Part shown: piece after piece, positions 27,065 to 36,552 of the stretch
How positions within the stretch are numbered: position 1 is the stretch's first letter
How the letters are laid out: each line of letters opens with the position of its first letter
Source: Saccharothrix sp.
GTDB taxonomy: Bacteria; Actinomycetota; Actinomycetes; Mycobacteriales; Pseudonocardiaceae
NCBI RefSeq assembly: GCF_031180885.1
Contig: NZ_JAPSLK010000017.1
Coordinates: 62,001-126,000, forward strand
Length of the DNA stretch: 64,000 nt
Direction of reading: 5' to 3'
The notes under the pieces: model-generated
Databases searched by the model: none
The model's input: only the letters and a program-made list of their open reading frames with translations
What the model was told of the DNA's origin: nothing
Translations under genes and position numbers: made by a program

Positions 27065-28780
27065 ATGACGCGGACAGCGACCGAGGCGGCAACCGGCGGG
27101 TCCGATGCGGGGCCGGCACTGATCTCCGGCGGCCACCTGGTGGCCAAGGCGCTCAAGGCCGAGGGCATCGACACGATCTTCACCCTGTGCGGCGGCCACA
27201 TCATCGACATCTACGACGGCTGCGTGGACGAGGGCATCACCGTCATCGACGTCCGCCACGAGCAGGTCGCCGCGCACGCCGCCGACGGCTACGCCCGCAT
27301 CACCGGCAAACCCGGCTGCGCGGTCGTCACCGCCGGCCCCGGCACCACCGACGCCGTCACCGGCGTGGCCAACGCGTTCCGCGCGGAGAGCCCGATGCTG
27401 CTCATCGGCGGCCAGGGCGCGTTGACCCAGCACAAGATGGGGTCACTGCAAGACCTGCCGCACGTGGACATGATGACCCCGATCACCAAGTTCGCCGCGA
27501 CCGTCCCGTCCACGGCGCGCGTGGCGGACCTGGTGTCCATGGCCTTCCGGGAGTGCTTCCACGGCGCGCCCGGCCCGTCGTTCCTGGAGATCCCGCGGGA
27601 CGTCCTCGACGCGTCCGTGCGGTTGGACCAGGCCCGCATCCCGGAAGCAGGCCGCTACCGCGCGTCCACGCGCAGCGCCGGCGACCCGGAGTCGGTCGAG
27701 AAGCTGGCGGACCTGTTGGTGCACGCCAAGAAGCCGGTCGTGCTGTTCGGCAGCCAGGTCTGGACGACCCGCGCCACCGACCCGGCGATCGAACTGGTCC
27801 GCACCCTCAACATCCCCGCCTACATGAACGGCGCCGGCCGTGGCACGCTCCCGCCCGGCGACCCGCACCACTTCCAGCTCTCCCGCCGCTACGCGTTCGA
27901 CAACGCCGACGTCATCGTCATCGTCGGCACCCCGTTCGACTTCCGGATGGGCTACGGCCGCAGGCTCTCCGCGCAGGCCACCGTCGTGCAGATCGACTTG
28001 GACTACCGGACCGTCGGCAAGAACCGGGACATCGACCTCGGCATCGTCGGCGACGCGGGCCTGGTGCTCGCCGGCGTCACCGCCGCCGCGTCCGGCCGCA
28101 CCGACAACGGCGCGGTCGGACGCAAGCCGTGGCTGGAAGAACTCCAAGCGGTGGAGGAGAAAGCGCGCGCCAAGCGGCTGCCGCAGCTGATGTCGACGGC
28201 CTCGCCGATCCACCCTTACCGGCTCGTGCACGAGATCAACGAATTCCTCACCGAGGACTCGATCTACATCGGCGACGGCGGCGACATCGTCACGTTCTCC
28301 GGCCAGGTCGTGCAGCCCAAGTCGCCCGGCCACTGGATGGACCCCGGCCCGCTGGGCACGCTCGGCGTCGGCGTCCCGTTCGTGTTGGCGGCCAAGCACG
28401 CCCGCCCGGACAAGGAGGTCGTCACGCTGTTCGGCGACGGCGCGTTCAGCCTCACCGGCTGGGACTTCGAGACGCTGGTGCGGTTCAACCTCCCGTTCGT
28501 CGGCATCGTCGGCAACAACTCGTCGATGAACCAGATCCGCTACGGCCAGGCGCAGAAGTACGGCACGGCCCGGGAACGCGTCGGCAACACCCTCGGCGAC
28601 GTCCGCTACGACGAGTTCGCCCGGATGCTCGGCGGCTACGGCGAGGAGGTCCGCGACCCCGAGGACATCGCGCCCGCCCTGCGCCGGGCCCGCGAGTCCG
28701 GCCTGCCGTCGCTGATCAACGTGTGGGTCGACCCGGACGCGTACGCGCCGGGAACCATGAACCAGACCATGTACAAGTAG
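27065..28780 (+). CDS. ThDP-dependent oxalyl-CoA decarboxylase / 2-hydroxyacyl-CoA lyase family enzyme
   Basis: 571 aa, three-domain ThDP enzyme: PYR domain with the activating Glu in [14 protein letters not shown] (about 67), central domain, then PP domain with [11 protein letters not shown] ending in VGNNSSMN (about 457-488). It sits 11 bases upstream of frc, which points to a formyl-CoA-producing lyase. As I recall them, canonical oxalyl-CoA decarboxylases have Tyr-Glu at the active-site loop, whereas here the loop reads SLQDLPHVD, closer to 2-hydroxyacyl-CoA lyases. Both oxalyl-CoA decarboxylation and 2-hydroxyacyl-CoA cleavage remain possible. The ATG at 27065 follows GAAGGAG by 11 bases. 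Confidence 0.8.
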   Translation: MTRTATEAATGGSDAGPALISGGHLVAKALKAEGIDTIFTLCGGHIIDIYDGCVDEGITVIDVRHEQVAAHAADGYARITGKPGCAVVTAGPGTTDAVTGVANAFRAESPMLLIGGQGALTQHKMGSLQDLPHVDMMTPITKFAATVPSTARVADLVSMAFRECFHGAPGPSFLEIPRDVLDASVRLDQARIPEAGRYRASTRSAGDPESVEKLADLLVHAKKPVVLFGSQVWTTRATDPAIELVRTLNIPAYMNGAGRGTLPPGDPHHFQLSRRYAFDNADVIVIVGTPFDFRMGYGRRLSAQATVVQIDLDYRTVGKNRDIDLGIVGDAGLVLAGVTAAASGRTDNGAVGRKPWLEELQAVEEKARAKRLPQLMSTASPIHPYRLVHEINEFLTEDSIYIGDGGDIVTFSGQVVQPKSPGHWMDPGPLGTLGVGVPFVLAAKHARPDKEVVTLFGDGAFSLTGWDFETLVRFNLPFVGIVGNNSSMNQIRYGQAQKYGTARERVGNTLGDVRYDEFARMLGGYGEEVRDPEDIAPALRRARESGLPSLINVWVDPDAYAPGTMNQTMYK

Positions 28781-28791
28781 GGGAGCCCCGC

Positions 28792-30021
28792 ATGGGAAAG
28801 GCGTTGGAGGGCATACGAGTCCTCGACCTGACGCATGTCCAATCAGGACCGTCGGCGACCCAGTTGCTGGCGTGGCTGGGCGCGGACGTCATCAAGGTGG
28901 AAGCACCCGGCCGCGGTGACGTGACGCGCGGCCAGCTGCGCGACCTTCCCGGCGTCGACAGCCTGTACTTCACGATGCTCAACGCCAACAAGCGCAGCAT
29001 CACGCTGAACATGAAGAGCGACGAGGGCAAGGCCGTGTTCGGCCAGCTCGTCACCACCGCCGACGTCCTGGTGGAGAACTTCGGTCCCGGTGTGGTCGAC
29101 CGGTTCGGGTTCACCTGGGAACGCCTCCAGGAACTCAACGAGGGCCTGGTCTACGCGTCCATCAAGGGTTTCGGCCCCGGCCGGTACGCGGACTTCAAGG
29201 CCTACGAGGTGATCGCGCAGGCGATGGGCGGCTCGATGTCCACCACCGGTTTCGAGGAAGGCCCGCCGCTGGCCACCGGGGCCCAGATCGGCGACTCGGG
29301 CACGGGCATCCACCTGGTCGCCGGCATCCTGGCCGCGCTGTACCAGCGGACGCGCACCGGCAAGGGCCAACGGGTGCAGGTCGCCATGCAGGACGCGGTG
29401 CTCAACCTGTGCCGGGTCAAGCTGCGCGACCAGCAGCGGCTCGCCCACGGCCCGCTGGGGGAGTACCCGAACGAGGTGTTCGGCGACGCCGTTCCCCGCT
29501 CCGGCAACGCCTCCGGCGGCGGCCAGCCCGGCTGGGCGGTGCGCTGCGCGCCCGGCGGCCCCAACGACTACATCTACGTGATCATCCAGCCCGTCGGCTG
29601 GGCGCCCATCACCAGGCTGATCGGCCGGCCGGAACTGGCCGACGACCCGGCGTGGGCCACCCCGGAAGCCCGGTTGACCAAGCTGGACAAGGCCTTCGCG
29701 CTCATCGAGGAGTGGACCGAGAAGCACACCAAGTGGGAGGTCATGGAGCAGCTCAACGCCCACGACATCCCGTGCGGGCCGATCCTGTCCACCAAGGAGC
29801 TGATCGAGGACGAGACGCTGCGCGAACTCGGGACCGTGGTGGAGGTCGAGCACCCCGAGCGCGGCGCGTACAAGACCGTCGGCAGCCCGCTCAAGCTCTC
29901 CGCCTCGCCGGTGGACGTGGGCCGCTCGCCGCTGCTGGGCGAGCACAACGCGGAAGTCCTCGCCGAACTCGGCTACCTGCCCGAGCAACTGGAGCGGCTC
30001 AAGGCCGCCGGTGCCATCTGA
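28792..30021 (+). CDS. frc: Formyl-CoA:oxalate CoA-transferase (class III, CaiB/BaiF)
   Basis: 409 aa. Near full-length similarity to Oxalobacter Frc is visible: FTHVQ-like [35 protein letters not shown]. The catalytic Asp is in GDSG (Asp168, aligning with Asp169 of the Oxalobacter enzyme), and the glycine loop SGGGQPGW (about 243) is present. It moves CoA from formyl-CoA onto oxalate or another acid and frees formate, feeding the fds enzyme. The start ATG lies 11 bases after the ThDP gene stop, with GGGGAG upstream. Confidence 0.93.
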   Translation: MGKALEGIRVLDLTHVQSGPSATQLLAWLGADVIKVEAPGRGDVTRGQLRDLPGVDSLYFTMLNANKRSITLNMKSDEGKAVFGQLVTTADVLVENFGPGVVDRFGFTWERLQELNEGLVYASIKGFGPGRYADFKAYEVIAQAMGGSMSTTGFEEGPPLATGAQIGDSGTGIHLVAGILAALYQRTRTGKGQRVQVAMQDAVLNLCRVKLRDQQRLAHGPLGEYPNEVFGDAVPRSGNASGGGQPGWAVRCAPGGPNDYIYVIIQPVGWAPITRLIGRPELADDPAWATPEARLTKLDKAFALIEEWTEKHTKWEVMEQLNAHDIPCGPILSTKELIEDETLRELGTVVEVEHPERGAYKTVGSPLKLSASPVDVGRSPLLGEHNAEVLAELGYLPEQLERLKAAGAI

Positions 30022-30030
30022 GGAGACGTC

Positions 30031-32163
30031 ATGGCGGACTACGACCGGGCGGCGGTCGACCGGATCATCGCGGCGGTGGCGGCCGAGGGCCGCACCACCC
30101 TGACCGCGCCCGAGGGCAGGCTGGTGTGCCAGGCGTACGGCATCCCCACGCCGGCCGAGGGCCTGGCGGCCACGGCGGAGGAGGCGGTCGCGCTGGCCGA
30201 GGACATCGGGCTGCCCGTCGTGCTCAAGATCGTCTCGCCGGACGTCCTGCACAAGACCGAGGCGGGCGGTGTCCTGGTCGGCCTGGGCACCGCCGCCGAG
30301 GTCGCGGCCGGCTTCGAGACGATCGTGGCGAACGCCCGTGCGTACAAGGCGGACGCCGAAATCGTCGGTGTGCAGGTGCAGAAGTTGTTGACCGGCGGCC
30401 AGGAAGTGATCGTCGGCGCGGTCACCGACCCCACGTTCGGCAAGATCGTGGCGTTCGGCCTGGGCGGCGTGCTGGTGGAGGTGCTGAAGGACGTCACGTT
30501 CCGCCTCGCGCCGACCACTCTCGAAGAAGCCTCCTCTATGGTCGACGGCATCGCGGCGGCCGAGGTGCTGCGCGGTGTGCGCGGCGCGCCCCCGGCGGAC
30601 CGGGAGGCCCTGGCGGACGTCATCCGCCGCGTCGGCGACCTGGTCACCGACTTCCCGCAACTGTCCGAAGTGGACCTCAACCCGATCCTGGCCACCCCGG
30701 ACGGTGCGACGGCCGTGGACGTGCGGATCATCGTGGACCCCGAGCCCGCGCCCGAGCCGGTCCGGTTCAGCCAGGAGCAGATCCTGGCCGCGATGAACCG
30801 GATCATGAAACCGGCCGCCGTCGCGGTGATCGGGGCGTCCGCCGAGCCGGGCAAGATCGGCAACTCGGTCATGCGCAACCTGGTCGACGGCGGCTACCGG
30901 GGCGAGATATACCCGATCAACCCCAAATCCGACGAAATCCTCGACCGCAAGGCGTACCGGAGCATTTCGGACGTTCCGGGTGACGTGGACGTGGCGGTCT
31001 TCGCGATCCCGGCCAAGTTCGTGCCGGCCGCGCTGGAAGAGGTCGGCGCGAAGGGTGTCGCAGGGGCGATCCTCATCCCCTCCGGCTTCGGTGAGACCGG
31101 CAACCACGAGTTGCAGGCCGAGGTCGTGGCCATCGCCCGCAAGCACGGCGTGCGCATCCTCGGGCCGAACATCTACGGCTACTACTACACACCGGAGAAC
31201 CTGTCGGCTACCTTCTGCACTCCGTACGACGTCAAGGGCGGTGTGGCCCTGTCCTCGCAGAGCGGGGGGATCGGCATGGCGATCCTCGGCTTCAGCCGGT
31301 CGGCGAACATCGGCGTGTCCTCGATCGTCGGCGTGGGCAACAAGGCCGACCTGGACGAGGACGACCTGCTGACGTTCTTCGAGCAGGACGAGAACACCTC
31401 GCTCATCGCCATGCACCTGGAAGACCTCAAGGACGGCCGGGCGTTCGCCGAGACCGCGAAACGGGTCTCCGCGAAGAAACCCGTGGTCGTGCTGAAGGCC
31501 GGCCGCACCGACCAGGGCGCCAAGGCCGCCGGTTCGCACACGGGGGCGTTGGCGGGTAACGACAAGGTCTACGACGACATCCTCCGGCAGAGCGGCGTCA
31601 TCCGCGCGCCCGGCCTGAACGACATGCTGGAGTACGCGCGCGGCGTCCCGTTGCTGCCCACGCCGCAGGGGGAGAACGTCGTCATCATCACCGGCGCGGG
31701 CGGGTCCGGTGTGCTGCTGTCCGACGCGTGCGTGGACAACGGCTTGTCGTTGATGGAGATCCCGCCCGACCTGGACGCGGCGTTCCGCGAGTTCATCCCG
31801 CCGTTCGGCGCGGCGGGCAACCCGGTGGACATCACCGGCGGCGAGCCGCCGTCCACCTACCGCAACACCATCGCGCTGGGCCTGTCGGACGAACGGGTGC
31901 ACGCCCTCGTCCTCGGGTACTGGCACACCATCGTCACCCCGCCGATGGTGTTCGCCGAGCTGGTCGTGGACGTGGTGCGGGAGTTCCGCGACAAGGGGGT
32001 GCACAAGCCGGTCGTCGCCTCGCTCTCGGGTGATGTCGAGGTCGAGGAGGCGTCCGAACACCTGTACCGGCACGGGATCGTCGCCTACCCGTACACCACG
32101 GAGAAGCCGGTCGCCGTGCTGGGCGCCAAGTACCGCTGGGCCCGCTCCGCCGGGCTGCTCTGA
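30031..32163 (+). CDS. ADP-forming acyl-CoA synthetase (ATP-grasp + CoA-ligase fusion)
   Basis: 710 aa. An N-terminal ATP-grasp domain (about 1-235, with KIVSPDVLHKTEAGGV) is fused to CoA-binding (AVAVIGASAEPGKIG, about 266) and ligase domains. The phosphorylatable His is intact in GSHTGALAG (about 500), unlike in the Pat protein at 1813-4464, so this one should be catalytic. In the same operon as the ThDP lyase and frc, 9 bases after frc. It probably primes the pathway by making the acid's CoA thioester; the acid is unknown. Confidence 0.87.
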   Translation: MADYDRAAVDRIIAAVAAEGRTTLTAPEGRLVCQAYGIPTPAEGLAATAEEAVALAEDIGLPVVLKIVSPDVLHKTEAGGVLVGLGTAAEVAAGFETIVANARAYKADAEIVGVQVQKLLTGGQEVIVGAVTDPTFGKIVAFGLGGVLVEVLKDVTFRLAPTTLEEASSMVDGIAAAEVLRGVRGAPPADREALADVIRRVGDLVTDFPQLSEVDLNPILATPDGATAVDVRIIVDPEPAPEPVRFSQEQILAAMNRIMKPAAVAVIGASAEPGKIGNSVMRNLVDGGYRGEIYPINPKSDEILDRKAYRSISDVPGDVDVAVFAIPAKFVPAALEEVGAKGVAGAILIPSGFGETGNHELQAEVVAIARKHGVRILGPNIYGYYYTPENLSATFCTPYDVKGGVALSSQSGGIGMAILGFSRSANIGVSSIVGVGNKADLDEDDLLTFFEQDENTSLIAMHLEDLKDGRAFAETAKRVSAKKPVVVLKAGRTDQGAKAAGSHTGALAGNDKVYDDILRQSGVIRAPGLNDMLEYARGVPLLPTPQGENVVIITGAGGSGVLLSDACVDNGLSLMEIPPDLDAAFREFIPPFGAAGNPVDITGGEPPSTYRNTIALGLSDERVHALVLGYWHTIVTPPMVFAELVVDVVREFRDKGVHKPVVASLSGDVEVEEASEHLYRHGIVAYPYTTEKPVAVLGAKYRWARSAGLL

Positions 32164-32210
32164 AGGGGGAAATCCGCCGTCGTCGTGCACAACCTCACGG
32201 GAGGTCCGTT

Positions 32211-33728
32211 GTGGATACACCCAATCCGCCGGGACAGCTGTCCGGCGGGGACGCCACCCCGGGAACCGTAGCGCCGTCACCGTCCTCCGAGCGCGTGTGG
32301 CGGGCGGGCCGGCTGGAGCCGATGCCCATCCGGAAACTGCCGGACGCGCCACCGTCCGTCCACGTCCTCGGCCCGACGGTGTTCCTCGTCGCGCTGGGCG
32401 TGGGAATGGGCGAGTCCTACATGTGGCCGCGCCTGGTGCTGCTGTTCGGTCCCGAGATCCGGTGGCTGTTCCTGATCGGCGTGACGCTGCAAGCCGTGGT
32501 GATGCTGGAGATGGCCCGCTACGCGATGGCCACCGGCGAGAGCATCTTCTTCGGCGCGGCCCGCGTCTTCAAGCCGATCATGTGGTTCTTCTTCACCGTC
32601 GCGATCCTGGTCTACATCTGGCCCGGCCACCTCTCCGCGGGCGCCGCCGCGCTGGAGGAGATGACCGGCGTGCCGTGGACGGTCTCGGCGTGCGTCGGTC
32701 TGATCCTGGTCGGGGTGGTGTTCAGCCTGGCCAAGGTGATCTACAACCTGCTGGAGAACGTGCTGTCGCTGCTGATCGGCCTGCTGGTGGTCGGCACGGC
32801 GGTGGTGGCCGCGATGGTGGGCACGTGGTCCGACGTCGTCTCGACGATCACCGGCATGTTCCACTTCGGCTACTTCCCGTCGGAGGCGTTGTCGGCCACG
32901 TGGTTCCCGATCGTCGTGGGGTCCATCGCGTTCGCCGGGCCGTCGGGGATGCAGCAGATGTGGTACACGCTGCACCTGCGCGACAGCGGCGCGGGCATGG
33001 GCGCGCACATCCCGGCCGTGCGCGGTCTCCGGCACGCCGGCGAGGAAGAGCAGATGCCTTCGCGGGGCTTCATGTTCGACACCGACGACGCCGACGAGAT
33101 GCGCAAGTGGAAGGGCTGGCGGCGGTGGGTCACGTTCGACGCGCTGCTGTTGTTCTGGGGCGTGACGATGCTGGTGACGGTGTCGTTCACGGTGCTGGCG
33201 CAGGCGGCGAGCCGGCAGAGCCCGAACGTCAAGGCGCTGCTGGAGTCCGGTGAGCGGGAAGCGGCGTTGAACGCGATGTCCGACTCGTTCGCGGCGGCCG
33301 GTGGTCCCGCGTTGGGGATGGTGTTCCTCGGGTTCATCGCGTTGATCGGGTTGAACGCCACGCTGGGGTTGTTCGACTCGTTCTCGCGGGGTCAGGCGGA
33401 CATGACGTATCACTTCGTGCGCGGGGCGAAGCGGTTCCGGATGTCCCACCTCTATGCGGGATTCCTGTGGGGTGTCATCGTTTTCGGCATCCTGGTCCTG
33501 TTGTTCGGGCCGGCGGACGGTCCGGGGGCGATCCTGGACGTGCTGGCGTTCCTGTCGACGTTCGCGATGGGCGCGTACTGCGTGGTGTTGTTGTTGGTGA
33601 ACAACAGGATGCTGCCCAAGCCGATCCGGCCGCGGTTGGCGACCAACGTGATCATCGGGTTCGGCGCGGTGTTCTACCTCGGGATGCTGCTCTACAGCCT
33701 GGTCCGGTTCGGCGTGGTGGTGAGCTGA
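32211..33728 (+). CDS. Nramp-like (APC superfamily) membrane transporter
   Basis: 505 aa with an N-terminal disordered ~45 residues and about 11-12 membrane helices. TM1 (FLVALGVGMGESYMWP) and the following helix (LQAVVMLEMARYAMATGES) resemble Nramp transporters, but the DPGN metal motif is replaced by GMGE. A cytoplasmic insert around 270-300 is rich in charge. Divalent-metal transport is therefore doubtful. Placed in the ThDP/frc operon (GTG start 47 bases after the synthetase), it may bring in the pathway's carboxylate substrate. Confidence 0.78.
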   Translation: MDTPNPPGQLSGGDATPGTVAPSPSSERVWRAGRLEPMPIRKLPDAPPSVHVLGPTVFLVALGVGMGESYMWPRLVLLFGPEIRWLFLIGVTLQAVVMLEMARYAMATGESIFFGAARVFKPIMWFFFTVAILVYIWPGHLSAGAAALEEMTGVPWTVSACVGLILVGVVFSLAKVIYNLLENVLSLLIGLLVVGTAVVAAMVGTWSDVVSTITGMFHFGYFPSEALSATWFPIVVGSIAFAGPSGMQQMWYTLHLRDSGAGMGAHIPAVRGLRHAGEEEQMPSRGFMFDTDDADEMRKWKGWRRWVTFDALLLFWGVTMLVTVSFTVLAQAASRQSPNVKALLESGEREAALNAMSDSFAAAGGPALGMVFLGFIALIGLNATLGLFDSFSRGQADMTYHFVRGAKRFRMSHLYAGFLWGVIVFGILVLLFGPADGPGAILDVLAFLSTFAMGAYCVVLLLVNNRMLPKPIRPRLATNVIIGFGAVFYLGMLLYSLVRFGVVVS

Positions 33729-34216
33729 TGCGGGATCGGCTGGAACTCGCGGTGCCGGGTGCGGTGGTCGGCGCGGTCGGCGGGCTGGTCGCCGGCGTGC
33801 TGGCGGCGGTTGTCGGACAGCCTTACGCTTGGGCGGCAACGGTTTCGCTCGGGTTGGCGGTGCCGTTGGGGGTGTTCGGCGGGGTCTTGGGGCTGCTGCT
33901 GGGGTCGGGGCGGGTGCGGATGGGGGTGTTCGCGCCGGTCGCGTTGTTCTGGCTGGTGGGGTTCCCCCTGGCGCGGTTGGTCGGTGAGGTGTTCACGGGT
34001 GCGGTGCTCGGTGGTCGGGTGCTGCCGGACGACGTGGTCGGGTTCCTGGCGTACCAGGGGATCGTGAGCTTCGGGTGGTCGCTGGGGTTCCTGTGGCTGC
34101 ACGAGCGGATCGCGCCGCACTGGCTGGACCGGGTGCGCTCGGGGAACCCGTTGGCACAGCGGTGGTTCGAGCGGTACGCGGCGCACGCCCGGGTGCTCCG
34201 CGCGGCCCGGAGGTGA
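33728..34216 (+). CDS. Small membrane protein, unknown function
   Basis: 162 aa with four hydrophobic segments, a Gly/Val/Leu-rich N-terminal half and a C-terminal amphipathic, Arg-rich tail (LAQRWFERYAAHARVLRAARR). The ATG at 33728 overlaps the transporter stop by one base (TGATG), so it is coupled and may be an accessory subunit of that transporter. I do not recognise the family. Codon bias supports coding. Confidence 0.72.
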   Translation: MRDRLELAVPGAVVGAVGGLVAGVLAAVVGQPYAWAATVSLGLAVPLGVFGGVLGLLLGSGRVRMGVFAPVALFWLVGFPLARLVGEVFTGAVLGGRVLPDDVVGFLAYQGIVSFGWSLGFLWLHERIAPHWLDRVRSGNPLAQRWFERYAAHARVLRAARR

Positions 34217-34220
34217 CGAG

Positions 34221-35213
34221 ATGCAGCTGCCCACCTGGGTGTGGCTGACGACGATGGGCGCGATCGCGCTGGTGATCGCGTTCGACTTCTACCTGGTGGC
34301 GCGGAACCCGCGGGAGCCGTCGTTCCGCGAGTCGCTGCTGTCGGTGTCGGTGTACGTGGGGCTGGCGGTGCTGTTCGGGCTCGGCGTGGTGGTGTTCGCC
34401 GGGCCGCGGTTCGGCGGCGAGTTCTTCGCCGGGTGGATCACCGAGTACTCGCTGAGCGTGGACAACCTGTTCGTGTTCGTGCTGATCATGACGCGGTTCG
34501 CGGTGCCGCGGGAGTACCGGCAGAAGGTGCTGATCATCGGTGTCGTGCTGGCGTTGGTGCTGCGGGCGGTGTTCATCGCGTTGGGCGCCGAGGCGATCTC
34601 GCGGTTCGACTGGCTGTTCTACGTGTTCGGGGCGTTCCTGATCTTCACCGCGTGGAAGCTGTTGCGGCAGGACGACTCCGAGGCCGCGGAGTTCCACGAG
34701 AACGCGGTGCTGCGCGTGGTCCGCCGCGTGGTGCCGACCGCTCCGGCGTACCACGGCGCGCGGTTGACGGCCGTGGTGTCCGGCAAGCGGGTGGTCACGC
34801 CGATGCTGGTGGTGATGATCGCGGTCGGGACCACGGATTTGCTGTTCGCGGTGGACTCGATCCCGGCGATCTTCGGCCTGACCAAGGAGCCCTACCTGGT
34901 GCTGACCGCGAACGCGTTCGCGCTGATGGGTCTGCGCCAGCTGTTCTTCCTGGTGGGCGGGCTGCTGGACCGGTTGGTCCACCTGGGCAAGGGCCTTGCG
35001 GTGATCTTGGCGTTCATCGGGGTCAAGCTCATCTTCGAGGCGTTGCACCACCACGGCGTCCCGTGGGCGCCGGAGATCCCGATCCTGCTGTCGCTCGGGG
35101 TCATCCTGGTGGTGCTGCTGGTCACGACCGTCGCGAGCCTGATGGCCTCGGCGCGGGCCGGGACGGCGGCCGTTGTCGCTGTCGCCGAGCAGCCGCCGGA
35201 CTCGGACGCGTGA
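34221..35213 (+). CDS. TerC-family integral membrane protein
   Basis: 330 aa, about nine membrane segments. It has the paired acidic motifs of TerC/Alx proteins: IAFDFYLV in TM1, SLSVDNLFVFVLIM, and TTDLLFAVDSIPAIFG in the second half. TerC proteins are linked to Mn2+ export and to metallation of secreted proteins. It begins 4 bases after the preceding gene, so it shares the transcript, but a metabolic link to the island is not obvious. Confidence 0.92.
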   Translation: MQLPTWVWLTTMGAIALVIAFDFYLVARNPREPSFRESLLSVSVYVGLAVLFGLGVVVFAGPRFGGEFFAGWITEYSLSVDNLFVFVLIMTRFAVPREYRQKVLIIGVVLALVLRAVFIALGAEAISRFDWLFYVFGAFLIFTAWKLLRQDDSEAAEFHENAVLRVVRRVVPTAPAYHGARLTAVVSGKRVVTPMLVVMIAVGTTDLLFAVDSIPAIFGLTKEPYLVLTANAFALMGLRQLFFLVGGLLDRLVHLGKGLAVILAFIGVKLIFEALHHHGVPWAPEIPILLSLGVILVVLLVTTVASLMASARAGTAAVVAVAEQPPDSDA

Positions 35214-35220
35214 CCTGGGT

Positions 35221-35254
35221 CGTCGGGCGGCGCGGTGAGGGGCGCCGCCCGACG
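35221..35254. terminator. Bidirectional hairpin after terC
   Basis: 12-bp perfect stem CGTCGGGCGGCG / CGCCGCCCGACG with a 10-base loop, between the convergent terC and 57-aa genes. Confidence 0.7.
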
Positions 35255-35255
35255 A

Positions 35256-35429
35256 TCACACGGTGGTCTTGTCCTGGTCGCGCCGGTCGAGGAAGTCCTC
35301 GATGTCGGTGACGGTGTTCCGGCGTTCGGCTTCCCGCGCGGCGGCCAGGCCGATGCCGATCCGGCGGCCGTCGGCGCTGAAGCCGTGGTCACGGGTGAGG
35401 GCGTGCTTGAGCTGCTGCCATGCGGACAT
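35256..35429 (-). CDS. Hypothetical 57-aa protein
   Basis: 57 aa, charged, starting MSAWQQLKHALTRDHGF and continuing IGIGLAAAREAERRNTV with an acidic C-terminal helix. No family recognised. The ATG at 35429 follows an AGAGG run. Upstream on its own strand is a full copy of the island operator (35473-35495), suggesting it belongs to the same regulon. The frame can be extended to 35465, without support. Confidence 0.55.
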   Translation of the reverse strand: MSAWQQLKHALTRDHGFSADGRRIGIGLAAAREAERRNTVTDIEDFLDRRDQDKTTV

Positions 35430-35472
35430 GGTTCGGGTACCTCTTCGTGTGCTAGGGGGCTTCACATGCAGA

Positions 35473-35495
35473 ATACAGACTTTTGTATACAGAAT
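35473..35495. promoter_or_regulatory. Operator motif copy C
   Basis: Contains two ATACAGA half-sites around TTTTGTATAC. On the minus strand it reads CTGTATACAAAAG, matching copies A, B and E at the CTGTATRCAA core. It lies 44 bases upstream of the 57-aa gene and just beyond the gntR stop. Confidence 0.6.
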
Positions 35496-35542
35496 GTCGG
35501 CCAGGTGGCCACCATCACCTCATCGGGGTGGCCGGCGGCTGG

Positions 35543-36271
35543 TCAGTTCTCGGTGGCCTGCTGGTAGGCCTGACGGGTGCGCTCGGTGTGCTCGCCCATG
35601 AGGCGACCGGCGGTCTCGGCGTCGTTGGCCTTGACGGCCTCGATGAGGGCGGCGTGCTCGTCCCACGCGTCCTTGCCCCTCGTGAGGGCGAGGGGGGCGT
35701 AGTACCAGCGGACGCGGCGGTCGACGGTCGCGATCATCTCGGCCAGGACCGCGTTGCCGGCGATCTTGGTGATGTGGGCGTGGAAGGCGGCGTTCGCGGT
35801 GACGAGCTGCTCGGCGTCCTCGTCCTTGAGGGCGTTGACGCCGTTGGCGTGGAGGCGGAGGAGGTCGTCGACGTCGGCCTGGGTCGCGCGCTCGGCGGCG
35901 AGCTTGGCCGAGTAGGTCTCAAGGACGCCGCGGACGCCGAGGAGCTGGTCGGCTTCCTCGTCGGTGGGGGTGTGGACGAAGGCACCCTGGGCGGGGCGAA
36001 GGTCGACCCAGCCTTCGGTCTGGAGTCGCTGGAGGGCTTCGCGGACGGGTTGGCGGCTGACGCCGAGGTGCTCGGCGAGGTCGATCTCGACGAGGTGTTG
36101 GCCGGGCTGGAGGGTGCGGTTGACGATCAGCTCCAAGAGCGCGTCGTACACGGCTTGGCGCAGGGGAGCGGGCCTCTCGACCTTCCGAGCGGCCGCCCCG
36201 CTGAGCGACTCACGAGCCGCACGACGAGCGGCGGTCCCCGCACTGGTTGGCGGCGACTTGGGCTGACTCAC
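35543..36271 (-). CDS. GntR-family regulator, FCD (FadR-type) ligand domain
   Basis: 242 aa. After a ~40-residue basic, Ala/Arg/Ser-rich tail comes a winged helix (about 45-105: LVEIDLAEHLGVSRQPVREALQRLQTEGWV). An all-helical FCD domain follows, with its metal/ligand His pattern (AAFHAHI, DEHAALIEAV, GEHTERTRQ). The GTG at 36271 is preceded by GGAGG; the frame extending to 36340 reads through the operator. Probable regulator of the formyl-CoA/formate island, since its motif copies lie at every divergent promoter there, including its own. Confidence 0.9.
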   Translation of the reverse strand: MSQPKSPPTSAGTAARRAARESLSGAAARKVERPAPLRQAVYDALLELIVNRTLQPGQHLVEIDLAEHLGVSRQPVREALQRLQTEGWVDLRPAQGAFVHTPTDEEADQLLGVRGVLETYSAKLAAERATQADVDDLLRLHANGVNALKDEDAEQLVTANAAFHAHITKIAGNAVLAEMIATVDRRVRWYYAPLALTRGKDAWDEHAALIEAVKANDAETAGRLMGEHTERTRQAYQQATEN

Positions 36272-36313
36272 GTGCCCTCCTAGGCGGGTTGTCGGGAATG
36301 CCCGGCTTTCAGC

Positions 36314-36336
36314 ATACAGATTTTGGCATACAAAAA
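36314..36336. promoter_or_regulatory. Operator motif copy D (gntR promoter)
   Basis: ATACAGATTTTGGCATAC followed by an A-run. It aligns over 23 bases with copy C and lies about 43 bases upstream of the gntR start, as expected for autoregulation. Confidence 0.6.
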
Positions 36337-36552
36337 GCAATCGCCACCTACCTCACCTGCCACTTGCCGCGCCTGCCGCCCAACCCACCGCCACACCCCA
36401 CCGCCGGTCATCGCGGCGACTACCCGCCGCCACCGCTACTACCCCCAACCCCCCCATCGCTGCCGCCCGCCCGCCGCCCCAGCCGCCGCCCCTGGGGGTC
36501 GCCGCTGCCAGCCCGCCGCCGCTGCTGCTGGCCGCCGCCACCCGCCGCCGTC

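Noticed and set aside
28843-32352. 1169-codon open frame on the minus strand
   Set aside because: Mirror of the frc, acyl-CoA synthetase and transporter genes; composition is Arg/Asp/Gly/His-rich junk typical of high-GC antisense frames.
32211-33728. Ordinary Nramp manganese/iron transporter
   Set aside because: The DPGN motif is absent (GMGES), so metal specificity is not supported.
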